From: Coprococcus_C sp934318045
Lineage (GTDB): Bacteria; Bacillota; Clostridia; Lachnospirales; Lachnospiraceae
Assembly: GCA_934318045.1 (NCBI GenBank)
Contig: CAKREY010000002.1
Coordinates: 248,001-312,000, forward strand
Reading direction: 5' to 3'
Length of the DNA: 64,000 nt
Shown: positions 62,147 through 64,000 of the stretch, in pieces
How positions within the stretch are numbered: the first letter of the stretch is position 1
Layout of the letters: each line of letters starts with the position of its first letter
The notes under the pieces: model-generated
Told to the model about the DNA's origin: nothing
What the model saw: only the letters and a program-made list of their open reading frames with translations
The model's database searches: none
Made by a program: the position numbers and the translations under genes

Positions 62147-62261
62147 ATTTCAGCTCCTCTCATAAGAAGCCCTAATACAGTACCTTGTATTATACCATAG
62201 CATCTTATTTTTGTGAATATTCATTTTCATCTCATCTCCTGCCCCATCTCCTGTCAATCAT

Positions 62262-62462
62262 TTATATTTCCACACTTTCCGAAATGAATTTTTCAAATTC
62301 TTTTCTCTTTACAAGTTTTTTCGTGCCTACGTAAAGCACAAACGGACATCTCGGTTCTTTCAAAAGACCACTTATTCTGTTTTGTCCAATATTACTGTAT
62401 TCTGCTGCCTCTTCAATTGTAAGAGCCACTTTTTCACATATCGCAACATGTTGTTTGCTCAT
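62262..62462 (-). CDS. xis: Excisionase-like small DNA-binding protein
   Basis: This 66-residue protein has a winged-helix/MerR-like HTH (LTIEEAAEYSNIGQNRISGLL) and the KKLVKRKEFEKFI wing that is typical of Tn916-type excisionases. It precedes the integrase by 115 bases on the same strand. Excisionases bend DNA to favour excision. The family call is by pattern and position. Confidence 0.82.
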   Translation of the reverse strand: MSKQHVAICEKVALTIEEAAEYSNIGQNRISGLLKEPRCPFVLYVGTKKLVKRKEFEKFISESVEI

Positions 62463-62503
62463 AAAATCCTTCCCTTATTATTTAACGTGCGTAGCATACA
62501 CTT

Positions 62504-63319
62504 CTATCCGCAATACACACGATCATTCTTTGTATTCAACAACGTTTTCGCTTTCTCCATTTTCATACTTGCAATCGCTTCTCGTTTACTTGTACCTCCA
62601 ACATACATTGGTGTACACATTTCTAAAATACGATCATAGATACGCCTTTTGTCCAACATGGTCTCGCTTTTTATTTCTTTCAGCGGAAGATTGGTTGTGA
62701 TGATCAAAGGTCGTCCCGAACGGATCCTGCGGTCTATGACGCTAAAAACAATTCCTAACGCATATTCTGAATTTCGTTCCACTCCAAGATCATCAATAAT
62801 CAAAAGCTGGTAAGAAGCCAATGCATTGATATATTCCGTTTTGTCTGCCAGTGGAAATATATCATCAATAATGGTATTGAAATTTGTCATCTTTACCGTT
62901 ACTTCCCGCTTAAGAAGTTCATTGGCAATGCATCCGGCAACATAACTTTTCCCGGTACCAACCGGTCCCCAGAACAAACAGCCTATATGATTTCTTTTCA
63001 TTTTCTCCCAGTTATCAACATAATTTTTTGCCTTATGCATTACCGCATCTGACATATCTGCATTCTCAAATGTCCACTCTTCCATTCTGCTCTCGTCAAA
63101 ACAGATGCTTGTATTTCTGCTGACTAATTCCCGGTGCTCTTTGTCTTTAAAATATTTTTGTTCTTCTTCATACGCTTTTCTGTCACAGACACATTGCCTG
63201 GAATGTTTCTTCATTCCCATAAAGCCCCCCTTGGGGAAAAATGCTTCTTTCGCTTCCCCACAGACTTTGCAGTATTTCAAACCATCACTGCCTACACATA
63301 CAGTATCTTCTTCTCTCAT
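62504..63319 (-). CDS. DnaC/IstB-like ATP-binding protein
   Basis: This 271-residue AAA+ protein has an N-terminal Cys cluster (YCKVCGEAKEAFF and CVCDRKAYEE), Walker A GPVGTGKSYVAG, and Walker B LLIIDDLGVERNS. DnaC-like proteins load helicase during element or phage replication. A longer frame reaches 63346, but the ATG at 63319, with AAGGAG upstream, overlaps the RepA-like stop (TGATG), so it is the likely start. Confidence 0.87.
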   Translation of the reverse strand: MREEDTVCVGSDGLKYCKVCGEAKEAFFPKGGFMGMKKHSRQCVCDRKAYEEEQKYFKDKEHRELVSRNTSICFDESRMEEWTFENADMSDAVMHKAKNYVDNWEKMKRNHIGCLFWGPVGTGKSYVAGCIANELLKREVTVKMTNFNTIIDDIFPLADKTEYINALASYQLLIIDDLGVERNSEYALGIVFSVIDRRIRSGRPLIITTNLPLKEIKSETMLDKRRIYDRILEMCTPMYVGGTSKREAIASMKMEKAKTLLNTKNDRVYCG

Positions 63320-63846
63320 CACAAACTCTCTCCTTCCCCATAGCAATAATTTACTTCATGATATTTATTTCTTTTATATTTCTCAGTTACTTTACTAGGT
63401 GCCACATTTCCGACTCCTGCACAGCCATTTTTGCAACCAGATGATGGGTGCTTTCCCGACTCTGTTGCAGCCATCTTTTCAACCGCCTTATCATCAACCG
63501 TCTGTAAACCTATCTCATCAGATGGAATTTTTACATATAAATGATTGGGTTTTGAAAATCCACCGGATCTGCGAACCAATAGTCCCACATCATCCAATTC
63601 CTTCAATGCTGTTTTTACAGAAGATTTGCATTTGCCGATTTGAACAGACAATTCATCAATTGGAAATATCAAATAAACATTTCCATACTTGTCTATCCAG
63701 CTATTCTTTCTCGATATCCGCGCCCGGTCATACAAAATCATATAAAGAAATTTTGCATTTTGAGAAATTCGAAGCTTTAGCAAAAACTTCGGAAACCGGA
63801 AGTACTGAAGCATCTGCTCTGACTCCTTCATGTATTCATATTTCAT
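63319..63846 (-). CDS. RepA_N-type replication initiator
   Basis: This 175-residue protein matches the RepA N-terminal winged-helix family of Gram-positive plasmid and element initiators (YFRFPKFLLKL, QNAKFLYMILYDRARIS, VYLIFPIDELSVQIGKCKSSVKTALKELD). The C-terminal part is variable, as is common. Its end overlaps the DnaC-like start. It likely starts replication or maintains the excised element. Confidence 0.8.
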   Translation of the reverse strand: MKYEYMKESEQMLQYFRFPKFLLKLRISQNAKFLYMILYDRARISRKNSWIDKYGNVYLIFPIDELSVQIGKCKSSVKTALKELDDVGLLVRRSGGFSKPNHLYVKIPSDEIGLQTVDDKAVEKMAATESGKHPSSGCKNGCAGVGNVAPSKVTEKYKRNKYHEVNYCYGEGESL

Positions 63847-64000
63847 TCTTTTCTCGCCTCGTTTCTATTTCTAAGTGTTGTAAAAAACATTTTTATGCCG
63901 GCTCAAAAATGTCCTTACATATATTCAAAAGATGAAGGGCATAAATACAGGTTCTTGATGAAAATTTTTATATTTTTCCTGTCCAAAATACCCTTACATA

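Larger units (their letters stand above)
60952..64000. mobile_element. One end of an integrative element, partial
   Basis: The block int-xis-dnaC-like-repA-like, all on the minus strand, abuts ychF and runs off the window. It has the order of the left end of Tn916/Tn1549-like or phage-like integrative elements in Firmicutes. Genes here use more A/T-rich codons by eye than the dcw genes. No conjugation genes lie within the window, so whether it is an ICE, an IME or a phage remnant is open. Confidence 0.75.

Overview
The window looks like chromosome of an anaerobic, low-to-moderate GC Firmicute of the Clostridia, most likely Lachnospiraceae (Roseburia/Agathobacter/Butyrivibrio-like). This is inferred from gene content and order, from Shine-Dalgarno sites of the AGGAGG type, and from lineage-typical proteins (bactofilin beside pyrH, clostripain-family peptidase, FHA-ABC exporter). 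No rRNA or tRNA gene was seen. Almost all genes are on the minus strand; the plus-strand exceptions are an RlmH-like gene, argH and a small downstream ORF, the C11 peptidase and a lytic transglycosylase. No stretch longer than about 300 bases lacks a gene.

Layout. 1-5.6 kb: frr (cut by the window edge), pyrH, bactofilin, a phosphoenolpyruvate-synthase-like phosphotransferase of unknown acceptor, and a HAD phosphatase. 5.7-6.6 kb: two RlmH-family genes, tail to tail and overlapping, each missing the part the other keeps. 6.8-23 kb: a long operon read yicC-gmk-rpoZ / murE-priA-def-fmt-rsmB-rlmN-stp-pknB-rsgA-rpe-thiN-putP. This is the classical Firmicutes order, with murE where coaBC normally sits and a Na+/solute symporter added at the end. 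23-29 kb: rqcH, a CIRCE-associated htpG with a long charged linker, and a small envelope cluster with a transglutaminase-like protein. 29-39 kb: argH, a 64-residue HTH-like protein, glgA, a MoxR/DUF58/membrane-protein operon, a zinc-ribbon/Q-rich/C11 peptidase and an unknown membrane protein. 39-43 kb: yebC, a CorC-like CBS protein, a MazF toxin without a visible antitoxin, and nnrDE. 43-47 kb: an SLT transglycosylase without a signal peptide, a 230-nt nested palindromic element, and a double-FHA ABC exporter. 47-60 kb: the division and wall (dcw) cluster mraZ-rsmH-ftsL-pbp-pbp-mraY-murD-ftsW-ftsQ-ftsZ, then lgt and ychF. 61-64 kb: the integrase end of an integrative mobile element (int, xis, dnaC-like, repA-like) that lies directly against the ribosome-binding site of ychF.

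How the parts relate. The dcw cluster, murE, lgt, the PASTA kinase and phosphatase, the FHA-ABC protein and the transglycosylase all concern envelope growth; PknB phosphorylation could feed into the FHA protein (inference). Translation and ribosome-maturation genes (frr, def, fmt, rsmB, rlmN, rsgA, rsmH, rlmH, rqcH) are the second theme. The most unusual observation is the complementary RlmH pair, which suggests an obligate heterodimeric rRNA methyltransferase. Next come the nested palindrome at 44.1-44.4 kb, a five-copy MraZ box array just downstream of a promoter that is itself built into the lgt terminator, and the apparently orphan MazF.
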